Shown piece by piece: positions 35,223-44,402 of a stretch of 64,000 nucleotides of DNA. This DNA is from CBDCWO01 sp965223405 (GTDB lineage Bacteria > Bacteroidota > Bacteroidia > Chitinophagales > Saprospiraceae): positions 2,976,001-3,040,000 of the forward strand of contig CBDCWO010000006.1 of assembly GCA_965223405.1 (NCBI GenBank). The letters are read 5' to 3'. Position 1 is the first letter of the stretch; each line of letters opens with the position of its first letter. The translations under genes were made by a program, and so were the position numbers. The notes beneath the pieces are model-generated. The model saw only the letters and a program-made list of their open reading frames with translations. It ran no database searches and was not told the DNA's origin.

Positions 35223-36641
35223 GTAACGAGGATGATTACGGTCGATCCAAACCAATACTCCGATACAAAAAAAGAAAATGGGTCCTACTTTATCGGTTTC
35301 CAACATATCATTAAGTAATAAAATAGTGAGTATATTCGTAAAGCTTACCAAGGTTGACACCAAAATGATTTTATTGTTTCGATCCGGACAATGATGATAA
35401 GCTTTCTCAATTCTAAGCAGAAAAAATGCAATCAAGCCAATAAAAATAAACAAACCAGGAATGCCCTGTTCGACTGCGGTCATCAAATAATAACTATGGA
35501 TACCTGATTTGTCCGGATTATTGCTAACATAGGTTCGGAAGCTACTTACGGCAAATGGCTTATAAAAAAAGTAAAAATTTCCGGGACCAAATCCAAATAC
35601 CGGCTTTTCGCTTACCATATGCATGCCGGCAACCCACCGGTACACTCTTTCCATAGTGGAAATATCTTCCCCTCTGGCCGTAGCTCCAATCAAATTTTCA
35701 AATTCATCATGGCTAATTGTTTTATCATAGTCCGGAGCGTAATCGAGGTATCGGTTAGAAGTCACCATAAATACTACAAAAAGTACTGCACCCACTAAAC
35801 CACATAGGACCAGCCATTTTAGTATTCTAAGTCGCATTCCTGCGGCAACCAGCAACCCCACAAAAATGGCTACATAAGTGGCGCGCGTGTATGAAAAATA
35901 CATAGCAATTAGCAAGAACAACAGTAAGCCTAAATAAAATATTTGCTTCCAAGTCTTGTTGTTAAGTTTGAACAAGGCCCAGGCGAAAGGTATCACCGCA
36001 CAGATCAGAGATCCATAATTCACATGATTGCGAAAAAAGGGACCTACGATGAAGTTAACCTGACTAAAGGCAAAACCTGTTCCTGCCTGTCTTACCATGA
36101 CGTACAAGGCAGCCAAAACCATTGTAACTACAAGGTAACTCATAGCCTTTCGCCATTGATTTTGATGCCTGATGATCACCAAAGTCATCAAAAAAAAGGC
36201 AGTGATATACCAGCTTTTAGCCAACAAAAATTTAAGCGAAACCATTAAATTCTGTGACAAAATCATAGTCAGACATAGCCAGGCCATGTGTAAAATGAGT
36301 ATCCAAGTCAGCGGGTGAAAAAGGATTTTATCTTTAATAAATTTCGAATTGTAAATAGCAAAGACGACAAATATTACCGATAAAAGAATCATAAGAGGTT
36401 CGGTCGGTAAATCCGTGCCAATTCCACCGGTAAATAAAATCTCGACAGAAAAAGGAATCAAGGCAATTACTAAATAATAGAAGACATCATAACGATAGAT
36501 AGTAACCCAAGCGGTTACAATTATTAATGGCAATGCCCAAATTACCCAAGATTCCATCCATACTCCAATCCAGGCACATGATACAATGAAACCTAACAAA
36601 GAATTTACCCAAACCTTTTTTTGTAAGAGCTGGTCAATCAT
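35211..36641 (-). CDS. O-antigen ligase/polymerase (Wzy_C-like) membrane protein
   Basis: From ATG 36641 the protein has about 476 residues; the longer frame to 36668 needs a TTG start and overlaps the upstream gene by 35 bp, whereas 36641 overlaps it by 8 bp. It has about 12 membrane helices and the O-antigen ligase signature region: FSYTRATYVA, then a periplasmic loop with VFGFGPGNF and HSYYLMTAVEQGIPGL. Proteins of this kind join or polymerise lipid-linked glycan units at the outer face of the inner membrane. With the Wzz-like and Wzx-like genes it forms an export/polymerisation set. Confidence 0.88.
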   Translation of the reverse strand: MIDQLLQKKVWVNSLLGFIVSCAWIGVWMESWVIWALPLIIVTAWVTIYRYDVFYYLVIALIPFSVEILFTGGIGTDLPTEPLMILLSVIFVVFAIYNSKFIKDKILFHPLTWILILHMAWLCLTMILSQNLMVSLKFLLAKSWYITAFFLMTLVIIRHQNQWRKAMSYLVVTMVLAALYVMVRQAGTGFAFSQVNFIVGPFFRNHVNYGSLICAVIPFAWALFKLNNKTWKQIFYLGLLLFLLIAMYFSYTRATYVAIFVGLLVAAGMRLRILKWLVLCGLVGAVLFVVFMVTSNRYLDYAPDYDKTISHDEFENLIGATARGEDISTMERVYRWVAGMHMVSEKPVFGFGPGNFYFFYKPFAVSSFRTYVSNNPDKSGIHSYYLMTAVEQGIPGLFIFIGLIAFFLLRIEKAYHHCPDRNNKIILVSTLVSFTNILTILLLNDMLETDKVGPIFFFCIGVLVWIDRNHPRYLLK

Positions 36642-37740
36642 GTCTTCTGACCTTCTGGAAATATTCAAATAGTAAGATCACCATAACTGTAAAGATCAGT
36701 GCCAGTAAGGTGGATGATAATACAATTATAGATCGTTTGGGTTTGGACTTATAAACCGGAATTTCCGCATTATCAATTAAATGGATGCTGGAAGAAAGAT
36801 TCTGCAAAGTCGATTGACACTCTCCAAGTTTGATCTTGGCTTCACCAATTTTTTTTATGACGTTGGCTAATTGGATTTCCAAAGCTTCAACTTTAGCTTT
36901 TCCCAGATTGAAAGTATTCAAATTGGTTTTTGAGGTGCCTCTATTATTTGTTAATGAGTTAAATTGACTTTGATAACCTGCTACTTCAGCTTCTAGATAG
37001 GCAATCGTATCTTGGGAGACATTTTTATTCTGTTTAAGGGCTTTAAGCTGGGCTGAAGCTCGTTTGTAGTTCGACTCGGCTTCAGCAACCAAAGTTGTAA
37101 AGACTTCAGATTGCACCACGGTATTGAAGATTCCAAATTTACCTCTAAGTGTGATTAAACTGTCCCCCAATAGGGTCTCAATTTGACTGTTTTCGGTGAT
37201 CGATTGATTAATTATTTTGATTTGTCCAGTTAATCTTTTGATAATAATTTCCTTAGATAATTGATCCACACGTTCTCTGGCTGAGTTGGCGAGTTTGGTA
37301 GCAAAATACTTGTCTTTATCTTCAAATGTCAACTCGAGGGCATTGTACTTGGTCTTGATCACTTTGTAGTGTTTCAAAAATGCTTTTTGTACTTTATAAG
37401 CAGCCTTGGGATCATCAGGATTAATTTCATAATGCTCATATAAATTAAAACTATCTACAATATGATCGATGAGTGGATTGGAATAAGCAATCGTTATAGC
37501 ACGGTCGATATCCTCAGAGCTTCCGTAATATTGTATATTTTCATCACCAAAGATCTTGTTCGGTTGAGCCTGATCAAGGCTGGCGATATAAAATATAGTC
37601 TTAGCCTTAAAATGATCTTTCAAAGTCAAAGAAAGTAATATACTACCGGCCCCCGCTAAAAAAGTAACCAATATTATGGTTTTACGCCATTTCCAGATGG
37701 TATCAGTAAAATCAACTAATTGGTAATCGTCTGAATTCAT
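36634..37740 (-). CDS. Wzz-like polysaccharide chain-length/co-polymerase protein
   Basis: The 368-residue protein has one membrane helix near the N-terminus (about residues 20-42), a large extracytoplasmic coiled-coil part (about 180-300) and a second helix near the C-terminus (about 335-360), preceded by IPVYKSKPKRS, the usual Pro-rich lead-in. This is the topology of PCP (Wzz/GumC) proteins that set polymer length. There is no C-terminal tyrosine kinase domain. It sits between the flippase-like and polymerase-like genes. Confidence 0.85.
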   Translation of the reverse strand: MNSDDYQLVDFTDTIWKWRKTIILVTFLAGAGSILLSLTLKDHFKAKTIFYIASLDQAQPNKIFGDENIQYYGSSEDIDRAITIAYSNPLIDHIVDSFNLYEHYEINPDDPKAAYKVQKAFLKHYKVIKTKYNALELTFEDKDKYFATKLANSARERVDQLSKEIIIKRLTGQIKIINQSITENSQIETLLGDSLITLRGKFGIFNTVVQSEVFTTLVAEAESNYKRASAQLKALKQNKNVSQDTIAYLEAEVAGYQSQFNSLTNNRGTSKTNLNTFNLGKAKVEALEIQLANVIKKIGEAKIKLGECQSTLQNLSSSIHLIDNAEIPVYKSKPKRSIIVLSSTLLALIFTVMVILLFEYFQKVRRHD

Positions 37741-37775
37741 GTGCTGTCAAATTGTGCTGCAAAATAGGAATTTCT

Positions 37776-39230
37776 CTACATATCTGGCTTCCTTCTCAGC
37801 GTATGATAAATCTCCATAAATACAGATCTCATCAGTAAAAAAGTCATTCCACAGGAAAGTACAATACCAATAACAAACCCCCACAACCAATAAATAGACA
37901 AAAAATCAGTAGCATAAAATATTATAGAAACTCCAATTCCAACCAGTAAAAGCCGGAGGTATCGTAGAAGTGGAAAGATCCGGTATTGATGGTAGCAGAT
38001 ATACAGGATGCCCAGGGCAGTAAACGTCTGAGTAATCAAAGTGGCGAGTGCAGCTCCCAGGGCTTCATTGGTCGTGATCAACCAATAATTTAGCGCAATA
38101 TTTAATACTATTGAAAAGAGGAAAACTAGGTTCATGGGTTTTAGGTTTCCACCTGCAGTGATCAAGGTGCTCGCGATATAAATTACGCAAATTGGTAAAA
38201 ATGACAGGATTAACCATCCCATTACCTTTGCCCAATACACATCATGGGTTGGATATAGAACCTCCATAATTTCATTTTTGTAATACCAGATCCCTGCGAT
38301 GGCGATAAAAGCAATTATCGCAAGTTGACTTATTGCTTGCGTGAACAACTTATTCAAAGAGTCCTTGGAATTGATATGAGCAGAGAACATAGGTAATAAA
38401 AGGGTAGCAAATAAGAAGGCGATCATATTCACTGCATCCAATAACCGATAACCGGCAGCATACACTCCAGCTTCATATTTTCCATCCTCCAGGAGCCTTT
38501 CTATCATGATTCCATCTACTCTGGTATATAGAGTCATTAATAGTACGACAATCGCAAATGGATATGTTTTTTTCACCGTCTCCCAAATAACCTGCCAGCC
38601 GTCCCATTTAGGTACTCTTATATTTACAAGCGATCGATTTAAGATTATGGCTATCAAAACCGTCACCAAATAGGATATGAATTGGAGAATTATAAACTGA
38701 AAAATCGTGAATGTTGACCTCCATGCTGGGACGACCAATGCACTTCCGATTAAGAGAATCATCCAGAGCTTATCGGTCACAGATAACCAGGCATCCAGTC
38801 TGAAATAACCGCGACCATTAATATTTGACCTCAGATACAAAATCCATGAAATTAGTACTTGATTTCCAGCAATCATCAGTATAAAAGGCCAATAATGCGG
38901 CGGGTAACCAATAATTAAAGCACCCAGGATTACTGCAATAAAATAGCCTATATTCAATAAGATCTTTGACCAGACAAAACGCCCAAAATAACTTTCCGAT
39001 AAAGATTCGGCTTGGGCAGCCAACCGGGTATTATACTGCTGAATTCCCAAGTCATTTATTAATTGAAACAAATAGGTGAAGTTGAAAAGTGCAAAGAATA
39101 ATCCGTATTCATCCGGACCGACTTGATTCTGAACTGTTCGATCTATCCCAAAAAGATAGAAAGGTTTGATAATAAGGTTGATTAACAGTAAGAATAATAT
39201 ATGGCGAGTAAATGTAATATTCTTCGACAT
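37776..39230 (-). CDS. Polysaccharide flippase-like (Wzx/MOP superfamily) membrane protein
   Basis: The 484-residue protein has about 14 hydrophobic segments and the N-terminal pattern of the oligosaccharide-flippase family (NQVGPDEYGLFFALFNFTYL, where (G/P).(E/D)YG is typical). It probably moves lipid-linked repeat units across the inner membrane. It starts 14 bp after the bshA stop and is followed by the Wzz-like gene, so the four genes look like one transcript. Confidence 0.9.
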   Translation of the reverse strand: MSKNITFTRHILFLLLINLIIKPFYLFGIDRTVQNQVGPDEYGLFFALFNFTYLFQLINDLGIQQYNTRLAAQAESLSESYFGRFVWSKILLNIGYFIAVILGALIIGYPPHYWPFILMIAGNQVLISWILYLRSNINGRGYFRLDAWLSVTDKLWMILLIGSALVVPAWRSTFTIFQFIILQFISYLVTVLIAIILNRSLVNIRVPKWDGWQVIWETVKKTYPFAIVVLLMTLYTRVDGIMIERLLEDGKYEAGVYAAGYRLLDAVNMIAFLFATLLLPMFSAHINSKDSLNKLFTQAISQLAIIAFIAIAGIWYYKNEIMEVLYPTHDVYWAKVMGWLILSFLPICVIYIASTLITAGGNLKPMNLVFLFSIVLNIALNYWLITTNEALGAALATLITQTFTALGILYICYHQYRIFPLLRYLRLLLVGIGVSIIFYATDFLSIYWLWGFVIGIVLSCGMTFLLMRSVFMEIYHTLRRKPDM

Positions 39231-39244
39231 GAAACAAAGCTAGA

Positions 39245-40387
39245 TCACTTTGCTAAGGAATATACATTTTTTAGCGCTTTTTTATAAACAGCTTCATATT
39301 GAGGTACTATCTTGTCGATAGAGAATTGTTTGGCATAGTTATAGGCATTTTCCCTGAATTCATGTAACATCTCTTCATTCAATAACAACTTCTTAGCATT
39401 TTCAGCCATTTCGACCACGTTACCTAAAGAGCTAAGGAATCCCGTTTGACCATGGATGTTAACCTCTGGAATTCCGCCAATATTACTTGAGATAACCGGG
39501 ACATGGCAAGCCATAGCTTCAAGGGCAGCTAACCCAAAGGATTCTTTTCCCGAAGGCATGATGAATAAATCAGCTATGGCCAGTATTTCCTCCACTGCAT
39601 CCTGGCTGCCCAGGAATCGTACGTCATCGGAGATTTGTAATAGTCGGCAATAATCTTCGAGACGTGTACGTTCGGGACCGTCACCTACCAATAAGAGCTT
39701 GGCCGGTATTTCTTTAAGGACCTTGGCAAAGATCTTGATTACATCATCCACCCGCTTTAGTTTCCTGAAATTAGAAATGTGGACCAATATCTTTTCGCCA
39801 TTAGGCGCTAACGCCTTGCGAAAATGATCTTTATTAACCCTTTTAAATCTTTCAAAATTGACGAAATTATGAATCACATCGATTTCCTTTTCGACATTAA
39901 ATGTTTCTATGGTTTGGTCTTTCAAACTCTGTGATACAGCGGTAACGGCATCGGAAGAGTTTATGCCAAATTGAACCACCGGTGCAAAAGCATTATCGAT
40001 ACCAATTAAGGTAATATCGGTTCCGTGTAGAGTGGTGACTACTGGAATATATTTTCCACTCTTAAGGATTATCTTTTTGGCCAGGTAGGCTACGGTAGCA
40101 TGAGGTATAGCATAATGCACGTGTAGTAAATCCAAATTTTCGTGCATGACAACATCGACCAATTTACTAGTCAATGCGGTATCATAAGGCTTGAACTCGA
40201 ATAATGGATAAGCAAAAGGTGTCACTTCATGATAAAAGACGTTCTCCTGAAAGGTGCGCAGACGTGCGGGTTTCCGATAGGTAATGAAATGGATTAAATG
40301 TCCCCTTTCTGCTAGTGCTATGCCTAGTTCAGTAGCCAGGACCCCACTTCCTCCGAAGGTGGGATAGCATACTATGCCAATTTTCAT
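39245..40387 (-). CDS. bshA: N-acetyl-alpha-D-glucosaminyl L-malate synthase (bacillithiol biosynthesis)
   Basis: The 380-residue GT4-type glycosyltransferase opens with KIGIVCYPTFGGSGVLATEL, which closely matches BshA, and has the BshA-typical HVHYAIPHA, TTLHGTDITLIG and HISNFRKLKRVDDVI. The donor-binding EX7E region is KESFGLAALEAMAC. BshA joins L-malate to GlcNAc from UDP-GlcNAc, the first step to bacillithiol, the main low-molecular-weight thiol of many Bacteroidota. Deacetylase bshB and ligase bshC are not in the window. It is the first gene of a polysaccharide-type operon, a curious partnership. Confidence 0.93.
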   Translation of the reverse strand: MKIGIVCYPTFGGSGVLATELGIALAERGHLIHFITYRKPARLRTFQENVFYHEVTPFAYPLFEFKPYDTALTSKLVDVVMHENLDLLHVHYAIPHATVAYLAKKIILKSGKYIPVVTTLHGTDITLIGIDNAFAPVVQFGINSSDAVTAVSQSLKDQTIETFNVEKEIDVIHNFVNFERFKRVNKDHFRKALAPNGEKILVHISNFRKLKRVDDVIKIFAKVLKEIPAKLLLVGDGPERTRLEDYCRLLQISDDVRFLGSQDAVEEILAIADLFIMPSGKESFGLAALEAMACHVPVISSNIGGIPEVNIHGQTGFLSSLGNVVEMAENAKKLLLNEEMLHEFRENAYNYAKQFSIDKIVPQYEAVYKKALKNVYSLAK

Positions 40388-40783
40388 GTGTCAATTTGAT
40401 TTATTATTAAAATATACGAGTAGCATATTGAAGTTATTTCAAAAACCTAATGTTAAATGCGTTGTAAACAAATGGTACATCCGATTTCTACCGCTTTCAA
40501 TCATTGAATTTGCTTTAATCTCAACAAATGTTAACAGTAGAAACGCAATCTTATTACAATTATTCCGAATCTATGTCTTTAAAGCGACACTAATCCTCTG
40601 ATTCAATTTCAAATTTGAATATCTCACCAAAAATTTATTCTATCCCAATAATAATTTCCAACCGCTTTCACCACATTTATTTTGTCAAAACCTCATAAAG
40701 TATTTAAAGTGTTTTTACCTGAAATCAATATACTTTTAAATTACTTCTAGCTAAACAAAAATTTTATCTCGGTTGTTCTCCTA
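40388..40783. other. Divergent intergenic region of bshA and the MerR-type gene
   Basis: This 396-bp AT-rich gap separates two divergent genes. No TAnnTTTG box, hairpin or strong palindrome was found. It must hold both promoters and possibly the operator of the MerR-type regulator. Confidence 0.5.
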
Positions 40784-41677
40784 ATGAAGTTATTTGACCC
40801 AATTAATATGACTTACACATTAAAAGATCTGGAAAACAAGTTAAATATTAAGTCTCAGACTCTACGAAATTGGGAAAAAAGGTATCAGCTCATTCATCCA
40901 AGTCGAAATAAAACCAATTGCCGTACCTACAGCAAAGAGCAATTTGAATTTCTAAAACACATCCTGATCTTGAAAGATCATGGCTACAAAATTTCAGATA
41001 TAGCACAATTATCATTTGAAGAAATAACCGCGCAATCCAAACATATCCAATCGGATTCTCAAAAAAAGGAAAACTATATCGAATTGATAATAAATTACAC
41101 CTTGTCATTTGACTACGGTAAACTAGAACAAATTCTAGATCGAATATTTAGTCTCTATGACATGAAAGCGGTTATTCAGGAAATTTTAGTACCGATTTTT
41201 TATCGTCTGAATATATTATGGCTTACCGGTTCATTTTACATAACACATGAGCGCATGTTGGGTCAGCTTATCAAGCGTAAAGTATTGATTGAGTTGAGCA
41301 AAATTCCCAATCGTCAGCGACATTACAAACCCACATCCCTGCTGTTCTCACCGGATGCAGATCAAAAATCCTATATGTCGTATTTGGTACAATACTTATT
41401 GGAGGTGCAAAATATTCCTATTATGAACATGGGATCCGATGTGACTCCGGAAGAGATAGGTCATTCTATTCATAAAATGAAAATAGACCGGATTTATATA
41501 TTGATCACAGAGGATTTTGTGAATGTCAGTGCTGATTATTGGCTCAAGCACATTAATAGTATTTTTACGGATATTCCTGTATCTGTAATATTTCATCCAC
41601 CAATAAAAACGAACCTTTCTCCACCAGAAACCATTCGGATCCATCAAGGGTTCATGGCCCTGCACGATGCTATTTAA
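40784..41677 (+). CDS. MerR-family transcriptional regulator with cobalamin-binding-like C-terminal domain
   Basis: The protein of up to 297 residues (ATG 40784; ATG 40808 is an alternative) has an N-terminal MerR helix-turn-helix (TLKDLENKLNIKSQTLRNWE, then RTYSKEQFEFLKHI), a helical bundle (with W.TGSFYITHERMLGQ), and a C-terminal Rossmann-like part (TSLLFSPDADQKSYMSYLVQYLLE). The layout is that of LitR/CarH light- or B12-sensing repressors. The lower-axial His of the usual DxHxxG motif is absent: the segment reads DADQKSY. It is therefore likely B12-independent, or senses something else. Confidence 0.85.
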   Translation: MKLFDPINMTYTLKDLENKLNIKSQTLRNWEKRYQLIHPSRNKTNCRTYSKEQFEFLKHILILKDHGYKISDIAQLSFEEITAQSKHIQSDSQKKENYIELIINYTLSFDYGKLEQILDRIFSLYDMKAVIQEILVPIFYRLNILWLTGSFYITHERMLGQLIKRKVLIELSKIPNRQRHYKPTSLLFSPDADQKSYMSYLVQYLLEVQNIPIMNMGSDVTPEEIGHSIHKMKIDRIYILITEDFVNVSADYWLKHINSIFTDIPVSVIFHPPIKTNLSPPETIRIHQGFMALHDAI

Positions 41678-41710
41678 TTAGGTGGAAAGATCGATAGTAA
41701 AAATTATTAC

Positions 41711-41814
41711 CTAGTGTATTAGGAACAAAATAAGGAGAGGTTAGACCTTGTCTTGATCTTGAAAAAAAATCTACATCGTTCTAAACTCCCATAACTTCGT
41801 TCCTAATACACTAG
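41711..41814. repeat. 104-bp segment bounded by a perfect 16-bp inverted repeat
   Basis: CTAGTGTATTAGGAAC (41711-41726) and its exact reverse complement (41799-41814) enclose 72 bp. The right end includes the stop codon of the lipoprotein gene at 41811. It may be a miniature mobile element or a long-loop terminator between convergent genes. No flanking direct repeat was evident. Confidence 0.8.
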
Positions 41815-42260
41815 CGACTATTAACAATGAGATCCAGAGATTCGTCTACGGATTGAATACGAGACTGTATATATTCTGCTTTTTCTTTGAATTCTCTCTG
41901 TTTATTTAGTAGGTCCTCAGGTTTTACATTAGGATCTGGTGCCCTATTTGGATGTTCTCCTCCTGGTACTGCAGGAACATCCCGAAACCACTGATTAATC
42001 AATCCTCCGATATTTTCCATATCGTCATAAATTTGTGCAATCCGGGTAATATTAACGGTATCCTCATTTCGAAGTGAATTATCCACTTGGCGCGTTCGGT
42101 TTTGCAATTCACCGTGTTTGACCAATGATTTTTCCACAATACTTTTGGAATCATTGAACACTCGTAAGGCTTCCTGGTTGGTTTTATTGTTTGTCGAATT
42201 ACAAGCTAAAAATGTCAATAATAAAATCCAAATGCTAATTTTCCAATATTTGATTTGCAT
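41811..42260 (-). CDS. Small coiled-coil lipoprotein of unknown function
   Basis: The 149-residue protein has a lipoprotein signal (LLTFLACN, Cys20). The mature part is helical and charged with a Pro-rich break (VPAVPGGEHPNRAPDPN) near the middle. It overlaps the end of bcp by 26 bp, so it is the last gene of the operon meaB - M23 peptidase - bcp - lipoprotein. Its stop codon lies in a 16-bp inverted repeat. Family unknown. Confidence 0.8.
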   Translation of the reverse strand: MQIKYWKISIWILLLTFLACNSTNNKTNQEALRVFNDSKSIVEKSLVKHGELQNRTRQVDNSLRNEDTVNITRIAQIYDDMENIGGLINQWFRDVPAVPGGEHPNRAPDPNVKPEDLLNKQREFKEKAEYIQSRIQSVDESLDLIVNSR

Positions 42261-42690
42261 GATCTTTCGTTTTTACTTTTCTGATAATTTTCTCAATATT
42301 ACCCTTTTCATCAATAATAAACGTGCTGCGTAATACTCCTTCGTATTCTCTACCATACATTTTTTTCAAACCCCAGGCATCGTAGGCTTTTAATACGGTT
42401 TTATCTTCATCAGCCAATAGATGAAAGGGAAGGTTATATTTGGCTATAAATTTTTGATGACGAGCAGGACCATCTGGGCTAACGCCTAAGATTTCATAAC
42501 CCTTGTTTGCCATAAATTGATAATTGTCACGCAAATTACATGCCTCTGCAGTACAGCCAGGAGTATCGTCTTTAGGGTAGAAATAGATAACCAACTTTTT
42601 ACCCTGAAAGTCAGCAAGTGATACTTGACTGCCATCTTCGATTATTCCGGAAAATTTAGGAGCCGGGTCTCCCTCTTTTAGTTTTGTCAT
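42235..42690 (-). CDS. bcp: Thioredoxin-dependent thiol peroxidase (Bcp/PrxQ)
   Basis: The 151-residue peroxiredoxin has the peroxidatic Cys in DDTPGCTAEACNLRD and the resolving Cys five residues later, as in PrxQ/Bcp. It reduces hydrogen peroxide and organic peroxides with thioredoxin in the cytoplasm. Length is normal and all family motifs (YFYPKDDTPGCT, GVSPD, LLAD, GREY.G..RSTF(I/V)I) are present. It overlaps the M23 peptidase gene upstream by 4 bp and the lipoprotein gene downstream by 26 bp. Confidence 0.96.
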   Translation of the reverse strand: MTKLKEGDPAPKFSGIIEDGSQVSLADFQGKKLVIYFYPKDDTPGCTAEACNLRDNYQFMANKGYEILGVSPDGPARHQKFIAKYNLPFHLLADEDKTVLKAYDAWGLKKMYGREYEGVLRSTFIIDEKGNIEKIIRKVKTKDHANQILEN

Positions 42691-44402
42691 TTAGCCAAAA
42701 TTGATTTTGTAAAAACCGTAATATTATTTCTGTCATCATTAACCTCCAACTGGAAAATATGTTTACCAGGAGTCAATTCTTTTGTATGTTGATAAAGGAT
42801 AAGGTCGTTTTTGGCATCGTACTCAGCCAGTACCCACTTTTTATCAATAGTGGCCTTATATCGAATGCCCCGGGCATCTCCTCCAACCGGGTAATTCTCT
42901 TGTACTTTAAATACAAATTTACTGTTTTTGGTTAACTGATCTGAGATGGCTACAGGTTCAATAGTCGGTGGAATGGTATCAATCATAATACAATACTGAC
43001 CAAAATTCCGTGATCTGGATTGGATTCCATGATTAATCCACTTTCCACCATAATTTACAATTCCATTTTTACCACAATAAGCCAAGAAAGCCTTATTCTT
43101 AAGAGTGGCTGGTAGGTCATACGCTTTGATCCAGAGATCAAAATACCTATGCACCGGAATATGTGGATGATGCAACTGGATAACTTTGGATAAAATTCCT
43201 GCGCTCTGATCATTTGCTTCGTCATAATCAAAGAAAATATTCTGATAGACAGAGCCTGGATTAAAACTTACCCTTGAATTCTCTTCTTGAATCAAAAATG
43301 CTTCATTATGCTTTAATACAGGTTTGCCAGATTGGTTATTGATCTTTTCTCTAATTCCTAGTGCTTTGATTACCGCTCGAATGGAATTACTGTTACCCAT
43401 GCGATCAGAGACTTTGATCTCTAAATGATGAATTGCATTGTTTTCCAAAGAAAGCAAGCTATTGGCTTCTGCTTGCCTACAAAGTTCAAATTGATTTCCT
43501 GGAAGATTAAATAACTGTTGTACCGTTCTGTTTTCAAACCATTTGGTCGAATAGTCAATATGTGAATTAATGTATCTCGTTTGTTTGAAATGGAATTCCG
43601 AAAACTTGATTTGATAACAGGGGTTATCATCCCAAAAAAGTTGCACTGAATATATTCCATTTTTGTTTGGAGCCTTATCACAACGATCGAATGATTCAAT
43701 TCCCACTCCCAGATTGTTGACATCTACCAAAATCGTATCATCGTTGTTCCAGCTATTTAGAGAAATATTACGATACAACTCGAAGCCCGCATCGGTTTGA
43801 CTATATAATACCAAGCGATTAATCGTTGGGGATCTATGATCACTCACTTTCAATCCCCAGGCTAGTGGATTAATTGGTTTGGAATTGGATGATTTTCTTA
43901 TCTCAAAGTGCAAATGTGTACCGCTACTACTTCCGGATGTACCCATTTGTCCGACTGGCTCACCTTGCTTAAGGACAAATTGCGAAGGTGTTGGAAATAA
44001 ATTGACTGCAAAAGATTTTTTTTGATATTGATTGGTGCGAACATACTCAGCTATCTCAGGGGCAAAGCGATCTAAATGAGCATATACTGTGGTGTATCCA
44101 TTGGGGTGAGCCACATATACTGCTTTGCCATAACCTCTGCTGGATACGTAAATCCGGCTGACATATCCCTCTGCGGCAGCCAATACCGGATCTCCTGGTT
44201 TACCATTAGAAGGTTTTATATCTATGCCCGAATGAAAGTGATTGGATCGTAACTCACCGAAAGTTCCGGAAAGTAGGATTTCATGTTGAACTGGCGAGAT
44301 AAAATAATCTTTAGGATAATCCTTTCCAGAGAATTCCGGAATCAGAAAAGCAAAGGAAATGAGAATCAAGATTCCAGCGAAAACAAATCTTAAAAACATC
44401 AT
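42687..44402 (-). CDS. M23-family (LytM-type) metallopeptidase with long C-terminal beta-rich region
   Basis: From ATG 44402 the product has 571 residues; it overlaps the meaB stop as ATGA. The longer frame to 44438 would begin inside meaB. A membrane or signal segment (FAGILILISFAFLIP) is followed by the peptidase domain at about residues 40-175, with H-x3-D in HFHSGIDIK and HLHFE near THLHFEIRKS, the zinc ligands of M23 endopeptidases that cut peptidoglycan cross-links. The remaining 400 residues are probably beta-sandwich domains. It is coupled to both neighbours. Confidence 0.9.
   Translation of the reverse strand: MMFLRFVFAGILILISFAFLIPEFSGKDYPKDYFISPVQHEILLSGTFGELRSNHFHSGIDIKPSNGKPGDPVLAAAEGYVSRIYVSSRGYGKAVYVAHPNGYTTVYAHLDRFAPEIAEYVRTNQYQKKSFAVNLFPTPSQFVLKQGEPVGQMGTSGSSSGTHLHFEIRKSSNSKPINPLAWGLKVSDHRSPTINRLVLYSQTDAGFELYRNISLNSWNNDDTILVDVNNLGVGIESFDRCDKAPNKNGIYSVQLFWDDNPCYQIKFSEFHFKQTRYINSHIDYSTKWFENRTVQQLFNLPGNQFELCRQAEANSLLSLENNAIHHLEIKVSDRMGNSNSIRAVIKALGIREKINNQSGKPVLKHNEAFLIQEENSRVSFNPGSVYQNIFFDYDEANDQSAGILSKVIQLHHPHIPVHRYFDLWIKAYDLPATLKNKAFLAYCGKNGIVNYGGKWINHGIQSRSRNFGQYCIMIDTIPPTIEPVAISDQLTKNSKFVFKVQENYPVGGDARGIRYKATIDKKWVLAEYDAKNDLILYQHTKELTPGKHIFQLEVNDDRNNITVFTKSILAK

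Noticed and set aside
36634..36668. Longer start of the O-antigen ligase-like gene
   Set aside because: It requires TTG and a 35-bp overlap; ATG 36641 gives an 8-bp overlap and a normal N-terminus.
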